Source of the DNA: Heterohyrax brucei
Taxonomy: Eukaryota; Chordata; Mammalia; Hyracoidea; Procaviidae
Length of the DNA stretch: 64,000 bases
Direction of reading: 5' to 3'
NCBI GenBank assembly: GCA_028571685.1
Contig: CM053158.1
Span: 54,156,001 to 54,220,000 of the forward strand
Numbering within the stretch: position 1 is the first letter of the stretch; each line of letters starts with the position of its first letter. The notes under the pieces were generated by a model. The model saw only the letters and a program-made list of their open reading frames with translations. It made no database searches and had not been told where the DNA came from. Positions 9,736-21,310 of the stretch are shown here, piece after piece. The position numbers and the translations under genes were made by a program.

Positions 9736-11166
9736 GCAGCATTCACTCTACATTTCTCCTTTTCTTATAATCTCCTTCATTCTTTCTTGCCTTTATATCT
9801 AATTTCTCTGTACTTCATGCTCTTGGAGGAAAATAGGTACTGATACAGCTCCCCAGGTCATTTCTCCTTTGCTCTAAGCACCAGTCCAGTCCCCTCTGAT
9901 TAGGAGTTTCTTAGTTCTAACTTCTAGCAAGAGAGAATAAGATTGGCTTGGATGAGTTACATGGCTGACCACTTTGATCCAATATAAGTGGGATGAAGTC
10001 AAGTAGTATAAACAAGATCGTCTATCATCTTGGGTCCAGTCCTGTGTGCGTATGGAAAAGGGCACTTCTCAGAGGGCTGGAGTTAACATGGGTCTGCCAG
10101 ATGCCCCACAAATAACCAGCTGTAAGTGCCGTACGCACGTCAAAGGGTAAAGATGAAATGCGAGTCCTCACTGGTGGACTCTATTCACAACCTGATGGTA
10201 AGACAGAAAGTATGGAGGTTGGAGGCCACCATGACTGTCTTCTAAAAGAGGCTGTATAAGGCTATAGGATGCTCAAATCCACATACAAATGACAGGGAGG
10301 ATAATGTTTTCACAAAGTAGAAATGACCTGAGGAGATGTGTGGAACACAACAAGTTCGGTTACAAACAATGAAGTTCACGGCCACGGAATTCCAGGCTCC
10401 ATGGACATCCAGGGATATTTTCAGTCCAGCGTCCAGTAAGTCTTTGATTTGTTTGTCAGTAAGGTGATAGCTCTTGCAAAGATTGGTTTAAAAATAAATA
10501 TACCGTGTGCGAACTCCTTGAGGCAAAGCACGAACTAATGGAACAAGTATCGGGATGAGTTAATACTAGGCTTGGAAGGGGTTCCTTTAGGGTTTCCAGA
10601 TGCTGAAGGATTCTAGCTCTCTTTACTAGTTGGTGTCTGGCCATAATAAGATGTTAATAGCCAGTTTTGTTGAAATCTACCTCTCTGCCGTGAAACCATG
10701 GAAGTGACAAAATCTTTGCTACCCAGTATTATATTCTAACAGAGGATAAAATTTCTGACACTGCAAAGGGGAACTAAAATTAGCTTTTATGGTATAAGAG
10801 TTGCCTCTGATTTTTGACTGCTTTGACATTTTAATTGATATGCAGTTTAAAAAATGCACACGCACTTGCACACTTATGCATGTATCAGAATGACATGGGA
10901 AAGTAGCTAAGCAATCCAATAAAACACTGTCTAAAGTTTAGAATGTATCACCAACATAAGTCATGTGCAAACATTTTCTTAGATGCTACTTAAATTATCT
11001 TTGAGATCATGGATACAAAATGAATTATTTTGAAGTGCAAAGTTATCTAGGTCGGCTCATAGCTAGCTTCCTGGTAATCATTCTCTTACCGGTCGCAGAA
11101 AGAAGGCCAATAACATGAGAATCAAGATTTACTAAAACAAACCCCCTAAAATCTGAGTCATCAGGT
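9736..11166. other. No recognised feature
   Basis: About 1.4 kb with no repeat I can name and no convincing gene. Short open frames (for example on the minus strand at 10456-10644) have no recognisable domain. A repeat-sparse island, useful for a conservation check. Confidence 0.4.
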
Positions 11167-11853
11167 TGTATAACTGATTGTGTCCCCCTAAAATATGTGT
11201 CAGCTTGGCTAGGTCACGATTCCCAGTATTGTGTGGTTGTCCTCTATATTGTGATGTCACATAATTGCTCCTGCTCTTTCTAATCTCATGTCTTCTGTTT
11301 TACTTTTCAGCCCTTACCTGTATAACTAATCCCCTATATGAAGTTATCTTCACTTTGTGATATGTTATAAATGCTAACCTCTATATGGGAATGAAGCAGA
11401 CCAGTGTAGGGTGTATCTTGAGTGACAGCCTTACAAATGGTATGGCTCCAGTCATACCTTTATGCAAGTTACAACCTTGCTTGAGTCACACCTTTTATGT
11501 TATAATAGATAAAAGGAGAGAGAAGGTAACAGAGAGGGGAAGAACCATACTACTGTCCATAAAGAAGAGCCAAAAGAGCAGCACATCTTTTGGACTCAGG
11601 ATTCCTGTACTGAGACTCCCTTAAACCCAGAAGCAGATCAATGCCAAGATACATGGAGATGCCCAAGGGACTCTCGGTCCCCAGATATGGAGACAAGGAC
11701 CTTCCCCTAGTGCCAAGAAAGAAAACCTACCTCTAACGCCAGCACCCTAAATTCAGAACTGTAGCCTCCTCAACTATGAGAAAATGAATTTCTGTTTGGT
11801 AAAGCCGTTCACTTGTGATATTTCTGTTATAGCAACACTAGATAGCTGAAACA
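11167..11853 (+). mobile_element. Solo MaLR-type LTR with an internal insertion (fossil)
   Basis: Begins 'TAACTGATTGTGTCCCCCTA' and ends 'AGCAACACTAGATAGCTGAAACA'-like text at 11853. Longer than its relatives because about 90 bp (roughly 11270-11362) of foreign sequence is inserted. That insert resembles 12420-12530. Confidence 0.75.
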
Positions 11854-12049
11854 GTTTATCACTGGAAACCATAAGACAGCATCTGTAGAGTTCTGTGAAT
11901 TTAAAAATATCTTTCTTACTTTTAAGCCTGTTCTCTTGAATTAGATTTCAGAATGTTAGTGTTTTTTCTCTAATAGTGCTTGTCTTTAAAGACTCAAACC
12001 CCAAACAGAGGCAATAATACTTGTCCATCACCCAGAAAACACACAGTAG

Positions 12050-12571
12050 ATAGATGTTGTACTTACTTTCAAATGGCCTATATAGTCAGGCCCTTGCTGG
12101 TACACCTTCTAGCTCTCAACTCCATTCTGTAAGGAACTGCACTCTTCAGGCTGTTTTGGACTTTGGTTTTCAGGTGGTTTGGCCAATGGGAGGCACTGAT
12201 ACAAGACTGAAGGACAAGAAGAAGGGAGAAGCCAGAGTACCTCTCTACTCTCAGCTTCCGGTGGTATCTTTGGCTGTGCCTGCTTCTCCTCTTTGGTTCC
12301 ATTTATTCTCTTTGTGTCTCCAACTCCCACTGGCAATCTACTATGGTTCCAGCTCCCAGAAAATGATCCTATAACCTTCAGTGTACTAACTTACATACTT
12401 TTTCTCTCTAGTCCTAAGGCTGTTAGTGGTTCCCTTCTACTGTTAATCTCATGTCCCTGTTTTACTTTTCAGCCTTTTTTATTACATGTATAATCAGTTC
12501 TGTACACTAAATTATCTCTGTTTCAGATTCCTAAAACATTTTCAGTTTTCTTATATGGACCCTAAATGATA
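12050..12571 (+). mobile_element. LTR-like interspersed repeat, family unresolved (fossil)
   Basis: The stretch reads like an old mammalian LTR: a purine-rich first half ('AAGACTGAAGGACAAGAAG'), pyrimidine-rich middle and an end in 'ACCCTAAATGATACAG'. Its 12420-12530 portion has a second copy inside the LTR at 11167. I cannot assign the family. Confidence 0.4.
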
Positions 12572-12954
12572 CAGGGACCAAAAAAAATGCATTCAAAACT
12601 CAAAAGCAACATAAGACAGTGTGTGATTAAATGAGTAAATTGGACAGTCTAATAGATGTTCACAGAAGGCAGAGGTCAACGAGGCTTAGTATTTAATCTT
12701 GCTTTACAGCCTGTCACAGTTTCCCAGTGTGAACTTTCTTCTACATCTTGACCTTTTAACTTCAGTTTTGTTAAGTAATAGTCTTTTCCTTTTAATATTT
12801 TCCAGCCAAATTTCTGAGTTTATTAAGTTATACCACTCTTGACATCGGATGCTGGTAAGCCTATTCACTGGTTTCTGTTGCTCATGGCTCAGTCAGTCCT
12901 GACCAAGAAAGAAATGAACGCAATTACCTGGATATCTTATGTCTGTTGAGTATT

Positions 12955-13062
12955 AACTCTGTGGTAAAGAGCTTTTCATCAATTACCTCATTTAATTCAC
13001 ACTGCAACCTTGCAAGCAGATGTTGTTATTATCCTTATCTTAAAGATAGGGAACTTAAGCCT
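12955..13062 (-). mobile_element. MIR SINE fragment
   Basis: Antisense MIR core and 3' part: 'ACCTCATTTAATTCACACTGC' and 'TTATTATCCTTATCTTAAAG', followed by 'AAGCCTCAGAAAG'. Ancient and short. Confidence 0.75.
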
Positions 13063-13667
13063 CAGAAAGTTTCCAGACATGGTAGCCTATTGTTGTATTT
13101 TCTTTAAGGGTTTTATCTTTTGTGTTTCCATACCTTCTGAAAGAGACAACGTGGATAGGCTTGGGGTGGATGGCTCTAGGTGAGACTGAGGAGTCAAGGT
13201 GTAGAAGGTCTTGCAAACTAGATGCAGGAGCAACATTTAAAAATGTACTGGATCATTTCACCAGTGAAGAAATTCAAATGGCCAAGAAGAATATGAAAAG
13301 ACATTTGACATCGTTAGTCACTGGGGCAATGCAAATGAAAACCACAATGAGATATCACTTCACATTCACTAGGATGGCTAAGATTAAAAATACTGTAAAC
13401 AACAGGTGCTGGCAGGGATGTGGAGAAACTGGTGAGACTGTAAAATGGTACAGCTAGTGTGGAAAACAGTTCAGCAATTTCTCAAAAAGTTAAACAGAGT
13501 TATTGTATGATCCAGTGATTAAATTCCTAAATGTGTACTCAAAAGATTTAAAAGCAGGAACACAAACAGATAGCTGTGTATCAATGCTCACTGTAGCACC
13601 ATTCACTATAGCCAAAAGGTAGAAAGAGGTAAAATGTCCATCTAGAGATGAATAACAAACCAAAATG

Positions 13668-13718
13668 TGGTATGTGTGTATGTATGTGTGTGTGCGTGTG
13701 TGTATACATATATATAGA
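13668..13718 (+). repeat. (TG)n microsatellite
   Basis: Imperfect TG/TATG run inside the L1 3' UTR, grading into TATA repeats. Confidence 0.9.
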
Positions 13719-13848
13719 GAAGTGAGGTCCTGATACGTGCTATGGCATGGATAAACCTTGAAAACACTGTACTGTGTAAAATAAGTCTGCCGTAAACGGA
13801 CAAATTTTGTATGATCTTACTTATATAGGATCCTACTTACAGGGAAGC

Positions 13849-14372
13849 AGCAGTCAAGAAACTGGCGAATTTGCTACAAAAGACCTGTTTTAAAGTGTTA
13901 AAAGGTGAAGATGTCACTTTAAGGAGTAAGATGTGCCCATGGGGTTTTCAGTCACTTCTTATGCATATGAAAGCTGGACAATGAATGAGGAAGGCTAAAG
14001 AAGAACTGGTACCTTTGAATTATGATGTTGGTGAAGAGTATTGAACATACCATGGGCCGCCAGGACAATGAGCAAACCTGTCTTAGAAGGGCAGCCAGAA
14101 TGCTTCTGGGAAGTAAGGATGGCAGGACTTCATCTCATCTACTTTGGACACGTTATCAGGAGAGACCAGTCTGTGAAGAAGGACACCAAGCTTTGTAAAG
14201 TATAAGGTTGGGAAAAAAGAGGAAGATTCTCCAAAAGATGGGTTGACACAGTGGCTGCAACAAAGAGTTTAAGCGTAACAGTGATTGTGAGGATGGCATG
14301 GGACCAGGCACGGTTTCTTTCTGTCGTACATGAGTTTGCTATGATTTAGAACTAACAATGACAACAGCAAGC
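13849..14372 (+). mobile_element. RTE (BovB-like) 3' fragment
   Basis: Carries the RTE C-terminal coding tail (a diverged 'AFELWCWRR'-like region), then 'CATCTACTTTGGACACGTTAT' and the end 'AACTAACAATGACAACAGCAA'. Same strand as the host L1. Related to 18565-18925 and to both RTE copies at 38.5-44.5 kb. Confidence 0.85.
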
Positions 14373-14805
14373 ATTCACATGAAATATCTAGAATAGGGAA
14401 GTGCACAGAGTGGCTACCAAAAGCAGGTGAAAGGGAAGGGGAAAGAAAGAGGCAATGCTTAAGAGACACTGAGCTTCTATTAAGGCTGAAGGAAAAGTTA
14501 GGAAACAGTTCAAGGTGATGTTTAAACAACATGGTGAAGGTAGTTAATGTCAGTGAACTCTCCATGTGAAGTTTGCAGAAATGGCCACTCTTCTGTTATG
14601 AATGTATTAATCACAATAAAACAAAATTATTAGATAGATTAAAGCACAATATATATGTATTTTTAATGCATTAGCGATAGAAACAGTACTGACGGTGCAC
14701 TGCACGGATGACATGAGTAATACCACTGAATTTGGTCGTATAAAAATGGTTGAAATGCCAAATATTTTGCTATATGTTTCACCACAACAAATTTTTTTTA
14801 AATGA

Positions 14806-15639
14806 TTATATCCTCCATTAAGGGAATGATGGTGATATAAAGCATAACAACTTTTTAGTGTCAGTTGATTTAGGTTGAACTTGTTATAGGAGACTTTAAC
14901 CTACTTTCACAAGGATCCAAAGACATTTTCTTGATCAAAGAGAACGCAGTATCAGTACTGTGTTCAAGGTCTGTATGTCATCACTATTATTTCGGGTCCA
15001 TTTATAATTCCTACCATTTAAAAAAAAACAAAAACAGCTAGATTTAGAAACGGAAGAATCACACACACCCAAAGTAAACATCATTACCGGCTACCTCCAC
15101 CTCCACATAAAATATACAGAAAACAACTCTGTTTATTTTTATTGGATGCCCTAAACACAATCCAAAGCATTGTAGTCATTTTATCTGCATATTATGTTGA
15201 AAATAGTGTGTAAGTACTTAATTCTTACAAAGAGCGATGAGGGAGGTTGTCTTCTGCATACACCTTCTAAGGTTTTCCATTTGAGTTGCGCCCACTCAAA
15301 GTCAGGACTTAATGAGTTTTAGAATGAGTCAGGAAAAAGCAAAATTGAACCCACAATCCACAATTCCCACACAGAGGTACAAATTGTCCCCACCCCCCAC
15401 CCCCCACACATCCACTGCATTACACAGGTTTGTGCCTTTGCTCTGATTCCGTACCAGAAAGCAGAAAACACTAACCTACACATCTATCAAGGAATGATGG
15501 TCTGCTGTGGAGAAGGAAAGCCGAGAGGAGAACTTAGAAAATATTGCCCAGTGAGAACAGCTGGCTCTTATCAGCTGGTAGAGTCAAGTGAAACTGGTCA
15601 AGGAAGAAGACCCCCACCACAAGGGATCAGTAGAGACAT
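14806..15639. other. No recognised feature
   Basis: No gene or named repeat seen. It holds a short C-rich run (about 15388-15412). Confidence 0.4.
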
Positions 15640-15845
15640 ATTTCTTCTTACATTTAAATTAATTAAAATTAAATACAATTTAAAATCTACTCCAATACAG
15701 TAGCCACTTATCACAAGTGATTGTTGAGACCTTATCTTGTGATAAGTGGCTACCGTATTGGAGAGCACAGCTCTACAAAATGTATCTCTGTTAGGGCTAT
15801 ATGGAACTTATTAGCTCGTTAAAGGCTCTGAGAAATTCTATCTAG
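15640..15845 (+). mobile_element. MER5A-like hAT DNA transposon remnant
   Basis: 'TTAAAATTAAATACAATTTAA' followed by 'AGTGGCTACCGTATTGGAGAG' matches the non-autonomous hAT-Charlie element MER5A. No transposase. Its centre has been rebuilt into a near-perfect hairpin (listed separately). Confidence 0.7.
15690..15763. repeat. 28-bp inverted repeat inside the MER5A-like element
   Basis: Arms 15690-15717 and 15736-15763 pair over 28 bases with a single mismatch (A/G in the ATACAGTA / TACCGTAT part), with an 18-base loop at 15718-15735. The right arm is the normal element end; the left arm is much more complementary to it than in the element family. Confidence 0.9.
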
Positions 15846-15924
15846 GTAACATCTGTTTAATTTTCTTTATTTGACCATGTATATGCACATATCACACGTA
15901 TATGCTGATATCAGAACACCTGCC

Positions 15925-16063
15925 TACATCTCAGAAACTCTAGTGGTTAAGAGCTATGGTCAGCAGTTCAAATCCACCAGGCACCCCTTGGGGAGCTCTG
16001 CTCTGTCCTATAGGGTTGCTATGAGTCAGAATTGACTTGGCAGCAGTGAGTTTTATTTATATC
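15925..16063 (+). mobile_element. AfroSINE
   Basis: Plus-strand copy: 'TCTAGTGGTTAAGAGCTATGG' (A-box side), 'GCAGTTCAAATCCACC' (B-box side) and the tail 'TTGCTATGAGTCAGAATTGAC'. About 15 bp between the two promoter boxes are missing. Confidence 0.9.
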
Positions 16064-16204
16064 TCACAAAATTAATCCTCCTTTAAAACATTTGTTTAAA
16101 ACATATTCTTTCTGGCCCAGCCCAAAAGAAAACTACTATGTAGACACCAACACATGCAGTAGAATCTAAATAACAGAGTGAGAGTGTACGTATGAAAAGA
16201 TATA

Positions 16205-16961
16205 TATAAGTGTGTGTGTATGGTGTGTGTGTGAGTGTGTGAGGGTGTTTTAGTCAGCTAGTGCTGCTGTAACAGAAATATCACACAGTAGATGGCTTTA
16301 ACAAAGGAAAGTTTATTCTTACACAGTCCAGTAGGCTACAAGTCCAAACTCAGGATGTCCACTTCAGGGGAAGGTTTTCACTTTTGTCGGTGCTGGAGGG
16401 AAGTCCCATATCGCATCAGTCTTTGTCCAGGGAGCATCTTGGCGCAGGAACCTCAGGTCTGAAGGACACCCTCTTCTCCTGGTGCTGCTTTCTTGATGGT
16501 GTGAGGTTCCCAGTTTTCACCCTGCTTCTCCTTCCTTTTATCTCTTGCAAGATGAAAGGATCAAGAGTGGGGCAAGCCATACTCCAGGGAAACTCCCTTT
16601 ACAGTGGAGCAGGGAGGTGATCCTATGAAGGGATTTACAGCCCCACCCTAATCCTTTAACATACAGCATAGGAAGACCACCACATGGAGAACAGTCACAA
16701 GGTACTGGAAATCATGGCCCAGCCACGTGGCTACACATATTTTTGGGGGGACACCATTCAATCCATGACAGAGGGTATATGTGAGCATGATGGGTAAGGG
16801 TGTGTGAGAGTGTGTGAGGTGTGTGAGAGTGTGTGAGGATGTGTGAGAGTGTGTAGCGTGTGAATGAGTATGTCATGAGGGGGTTGTGTGAGTGTGTGCG
16901 AAGGTGCTTATGAAACATTGCACTACTGAGAATGCATGTGAGGCTATGTGCCTTGATGTTG
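16205..16961 (+). repeat. TG/GTGA-rich minisatellite interrupted by an LTR
   Basis: GTGT-, GTGAG- and GTGTGAGAG-type units at 16205-16245 and again at 16771-16960, split by the LTR at 16246-16770. The same kind of repeat on both sides shows it was one tract before the insertion. Confidence 0.85.
16246..16770 (-). mobile_element. Solo MaLR-type LTR with 5-bp TSD (fossil)
   Basis: 525 bp from TGTTTTAGTCAGCTAG to ATCCATGACA, with exact GAGGG flanks at 16241-16245 and 16771-16775. This fixes the ends of the LTR family and shows a 5-bp target duplication, as usual for ERVL/MaLR elements. Confidence 0.9.
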
Positions 16962-17514
16962 TGTCTCAGTCGTCTAGTGCTGCTACAACAGAAACACTAC
17001 AAGTGGATGACATTAACAAATGGAAATTTATTCTTTCACAGTCCAGTAGACGACAAGTCCAAATTCAGAGTGTTAGCTCCGGGGAAAGCCTTTCCTTTCT
17101 GTTGGCTCTGAAGAAAAGTCCATGTCATCAATCTTCCCCTGGTCTGGGAGCATTTCAGCATGAGAACCTCAGATCCAGATGACACAATCTGCTCCCAGTG
17201 CTGCTTTCTTGGTGGTATGAGGTTTCTACTCTCCGCCTAGTTCTCTTCCTTTTATCTGTTGTAAGACATAAGGTGGCAGAGGCCACACGCCGGGAAAACT
17301 CCTTCTACCTTGGGTGAGGGACACAACCTTAGTTAGAGTAGAGTCCCCCCAACACTCTTTAACGTAATCCAATCTTGCGCCATTAACTGGGCAGAGGTAG
17401 GATTTATATAACTTATAGAGCTGCATTCACAAAACAGAGGACAACCACACAATAGTGGGAATCACGGCCCAGCCAAATTTATACATACATTTTTGGGGGG
17501 ACATAGTTTAACGA
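16962..17514 (-). mobile_element. Solo MaLR-type LTR (fossil)
   Basis: Second copy of the same family and orientation less than 200 bp from the first, from TGTCTCAGTCGTCTAGTGC to the G-run and 'ACATAGTTTAACGAG'. The right end is worn, so it is placed to within a few bases. Confidence 0.8.
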
Positions 17515-18564
17515 GTGTATATACCCATGTGAAAATTGCCAATAGAACGTCCTTTTAAGCAAAACCAAAATGTGTTGTTTTTTTCCTTTGTGATAGTTTG
17601 TAGGGTAAAATGTTATTTGATTTCTTGATTTTCTTGTGAAGATTACATTCTTCCAATGAATACTTTCAAGTTGGGGTTCACAGTTAATTTTTTTCATAAC
17701 TTCTTTCCTTAACTCTAGAAATGGACCACGGAGTAACTGTCTGGGGAAAATAGAAACGGCAGAATAATTTCCTTTCTGGTTCTGTAGTTGTGGTCAAATT
17801 AAAGTTACGGTTAAAGTTAATGAGAGAAATTTCAGGAGTTACATATTAAACAATAATAATTAAGAAACCTACATTGAAATTCTTCACATTTAATGGTTAT
17901 AATGATACAATATCTTCAGGAACTGGGTGTCTGCCAAATGTTTCTTCTTATTTTGGGCATTTGAGCAAACAAAAAACCCCAAGGCACTGCCACTTCTCAG
18001 ACAAATCCTGAATCATCTTCTCAAATGCAGCTTGTTATTAACTCAACTGTTTTTTATTACTATAGAGTTAGGAATACACTTCAGATGACTCGTGATGAAG
18101 CAACTCCTGCGGGAAGGAAGTACTTTGAGTTTTCAATGTGGCGGACATCCTTACCTTGGTATATGCGATAGGAACGTGGCCAGACAGGCCCCTGAGATGT
18201 TCATTAGTGCTAATGGAAGGTTGTGACCAAGACACTTAATAAATGTGCAGCCCTTGAAGAGTTAGATTATTTGGGGAGGCCAATTAATATCTCAGTGATC
18301 AATGCTTTTAGTATTTGTCATTTCAGGAGCTCTTCTTTTTCAGAAAAGGTCTCTTCTCTTTTTCAGTTGGTCCTCAGGACACCTTTTTGAAAGCAGAATG
18401 TGATTAAAAAAAAAAATTGGCCTTTTTCTACAGATGTATAAAACAGTATATTAGCCCCTTCATTATGATTACCTAGCTGGTGAAAGAACCCCAAGCTCCT
18501 TCAGTTCTTTTCTTATTCCTTTTATATTCAGCAGGTGGGTTTGGGGGGGAAAAAAAAGTGGCTA
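17515..18564. other. No recognised feature
   Basis: About 1.05 kb without a named repeat or gene. Contains an AT-rich part at 18190-18330 with several ATTA/TAAT cores, including CATTAG-TG-CTAATG at 18202-18215. Whether this means regulation cannot be told from one sequence. Confidence 0.4.
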
Positions 18565-18925
18565 TCATTAAATAAGTGATGTTGATAAAGAATACTGAAT
18601 ATACTGTTTATTTCCAAAGGACGGAACAAATAAGTCTTTGAAGATACACAACCAAAATGTTTTCCTCAGAACAGACAATAGCAAGACTTCAGCTTACTTC
18701 CTTTAGTCATCAGGAAAGACCAATTGCTAGAAGAGGATGTCAGGTTTGGTAGAGTAGAAGTCATTAAAAACAAGGAATTGGCACAATAGCCCTAACAATA
18801 AACTCTAGCGGACCAACAGTCATGAAAATGGTGCAGGACTGGGCAACATTTCTCTCTGTTGTGCATAACGTCTTCGTGAGTCACAGCCTACTTGACATCA
18901 GCTAACAACAACAAAGAGTTGCCGA
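18565..18925 (+). mobile_element. RTE (BovB-like) 3' fragment
   Basis: Begins in the coding tail ('GTTGATAAAGAATACTGAATA'), has the 'AGGAAAGACCAATTGCTAGAA' block and ends 'AGCTAACAACAACAAA', the RTE terminus. Strongly diverged. Confidence 0.8.
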
Positions 18926-19084
18926 TGACAAAGATGACTTTTCTGCCAACTACTTTGATTGATCATTAAAGTCTGGATTCAGTGGAGATCACTGCTGGCA
19001 ACATGATGTTGGACTAAATAAAACACATTACCAGCACACAAAAGTAGAGATTAGGCCAAGTGCTCTTGTTCTCAGATGACCTTA

Positions 19085-19215
19085 TGACTCATGGTGTGAC
19101 CTCAAATAACTTCTCTAACCCAGCTTCCCCTTCTTTTTAATGGGGATAGAAACATTATTTCAAAGAGTATGGAAGATAAACAGTTGGGATATATAAATCT
19201 AATTTAGTATCATCC
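19085..19215 (+). mobile_element. MIR SINE fragment
   Basis: 'GTGTGACCTCAAATAACTTC' then 'CTTTTTAATGGGGATAGAAAC' match the MIR core on the plus strand. Ancient. Confidence 0.65.
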
Positions 19216-19832
19216 TTGTGCTATGTGTCACCCAGATACACAGGTTTGGAAGCAAGGAAAGACATGGCACACCACATGCTGAGTTAGAGGACATAGAATC
19301 TTAAGCATTGTGTAAGTACCTCAAAGTGAGCACACGCTTTGACAACTCCATCAATGCTTCTAGCCTTTAATTGGACTCAGCTGCAACAGATGTGTTTAAA
19401 TGACCAATGTTTGCCTCAAATGGTACATATAATGCTTTTCACTAACCAAACCAATGAAGCCTATTTTAGTACTATGGACATGATGTCACAAATGAGTTCA
19501 AAACAGGAAGATTTTTATGATCTGAATTTGGGGAAAATAGTAGCTAGAGTCTAAAAATAGATTATCTAGCATTAAAAATAAATCTCTGTTTTGTTGATGG
19601 AACACCAGGTGAAATAATTCGCTTTTGAATCTATTCAGCACAAATGATGCTCTTTGAAGTAAAGGAAATTACTCATTTTTGTTTTTGATGTACGTGTGTG
19701 TGTGCATATTCACATGCAGGCAGAGCACTCTGGTTCAGTTTATTTATTCTACAACTCCATTCTAATTAAGCTGTGGTCAGGAACTGAGTGTTTAATACCT
19801 ACTATATAGTAACAGGAAATTCTAGAGGTACA
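19216..19832. other. No recognised feature
   Basis: No gene or clear repeat apart from a short GT run near 19693-19704. Confidence 0.4.
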
Positions 19833-19977
19833 TTGATTAGGCGATACAGCTGCTAACCAAAAGGCTGGCAGTTTGAATCCACCAAGTGCTCCTTGGAAAC
19901 TCTATGGAGCAGTTCCGCTCTGTTCTATAGAGTTACTATCAGTCAGCATTGACTTGATGGTTTGGTTTTGGGTTATA
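19833..19977 (+). mobile_element. AfroSINE
   Basis: 'ACAGCTGCTAACCAAAAGGC', 'GCAGTTTGAATCCACC' and the tail 'GTTACTATCAGTCAGCATTG' ending 'GATGGTTTGGTTTTGGG'. First of two head-to-tail copies. Confidence 0.9.
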
Positions 19978-19984
19978 TAAGAAC

Positions 19985-20155
19985 AGGACATCCTAGTGGC
20001 ATAGTTGTTAAGCTATGGCTGCTAACCAAATGGTTAGCAGTTCAAATGTGCCATGTGCTCCTTGGAAACTCTATGGGACAGTTTTATTCTGTCTATAGGA
20101 TTGCCATGAACTGGAATCAATGCAACAGTGATAGGTTCAGTTTTTTGGGTTTCAT
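19985..20155 (+). mobile_element. AfroSINE
   Basis: Starts 'GGACATCCTAGTGGCATAGTT' (a complete tRNA-like head), then 'GCTAACCAAATGGTTAGCAG', and ends 'GATAGGTTCAGTTTTTTGGG'. It lies directly behind the previous copy in the same orientation, a common way for a new copy to land in an old tail. Confidence 0.9.
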
Positions 20156-21310
20156 CTAAGAATAGGTAAATTACTTGTGGGCTCTTATTAATGTTTTAGT
20201 TTTCAGTGATGTGCCTCATTGTAACTTCTAACACAATTACTGATCAAAACAGCTTCTTCTGAGCCACAAACAAAAACAGAAATATGTTGTGTCAGTGCCT
20301 TGAAGTCTTCAATAAATGAATCAGAATGTGTTACCCGTCTTCATAGACCTTGATTCTGATCCTTTCTCCTCATCTCATTGCCCAGATTCAGGCCAGTCTA
20401 GATCAGTGTGGCCATCACAAGCCTGATACCTGGCCCTGGCCCACATCCCAATTCCCCAATCTTTCTTTGTCACTGTATGGGCATACCTAAGGTTTCAGAG
20501 CAGATTGGTCCAGAAGCAAACCCCTACCACACCAGTCTGAAGCCTGTTCATCTCTCTTGGTTTCCTCAGGTGAGATGTTGTGGAACATGAGTATATATCA
20601 CAGACCTCCAGCACCAGCTAGTAAAATTGGCTAAGTGCACCATGTCTGGAGTGCATCACTGGGAATGGGCCAAGGCTATACTTCCCACAGTATATGAGTG
20701 TATGTGCCTGGTGGGGAGATTAAGGAAGGACCATTCCTAGGAGACAGAAGACTCCCCAATAGCCTTAATTTTTATTAGAAGCATACTTAGAATTTCTCTC
20801 TCTCTTTTACTTGGGGATGCATTTGCAATGAGGCCAGATGGGTCTCCCAAGCTTTCCAGGCTCCCTCTGTATTTTCTCTGACAGCCATTTCTCCTAGTAT
20901 ACATTTTATCTGGCCTTGGTATTTACTCCTTGAAGGCCCCAACCTAACACAGGGAAGGTGAGCTTTTATACTATGGAAGATAAGCTGTGTCTAAGGCTAT
21001 GGCTCTAGAGATTTATGTTGAGAAGGATTCTGGAACCCAAACAATTTTTGCAAATGTGCTGCCATTCCTTGCTAGTTGATCATTATACCTTTGTACGTGA
21101 CACAGAGCCATGCTGAATTCATAATGTCTGCTGTGGGTTCAAGAAATAGATTGGACACTAGGCACTTACCATTCTCATTCAAAACTATCAGTGGACCTGT
21201 CAGTAGAACTTAACTGTTCAGCCACCTCAGGAAGTTTCAACTTTAGGAAGTTCAATTCTTTACCAGGATTCCTATGTCAAGTTTTTCTAGCAACGCCTAG
21301 GGAAGGCTTA
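20156..21310. other. No recognised feature
   Basis: About 1.15 kb with no gene and no repeat I can name with confidence; may be unique sequence. Confidence 0.4.

Larger units (their letters stand above)
13240..14805 (+). mobile_element. Old L1 3' end, split by an RTE insertion
   Basis: 13240-13848 encodes the L1 ORF2 C-terminal part ('HFTSEEIQMAKKNMKRH'-like and 'AMQMKTTMRYHFT' residues) followed by 3' UTR. The UTR resumes at 14373 ('GAAATATCTAGAATAGGGAAG') and runs to 'ACCACAACAAATTTTTTTTA' near 14800. The 524 bp between are an RTE tail. Many changes; an old copy. Confidence 0.85.

Noticed and set aside
10456-10644. 62-codon minus-strand ORF in a repeat-free stretch, considered as a processed pseudogene
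   Set aside because: No recognisable protein, no poly(A) tail or target duplication.
16771-16961. Possible CRISPR-like or other regular array
   Set aside because: GTGTGAG-type minisatellite with no spacers; a simple repeat.
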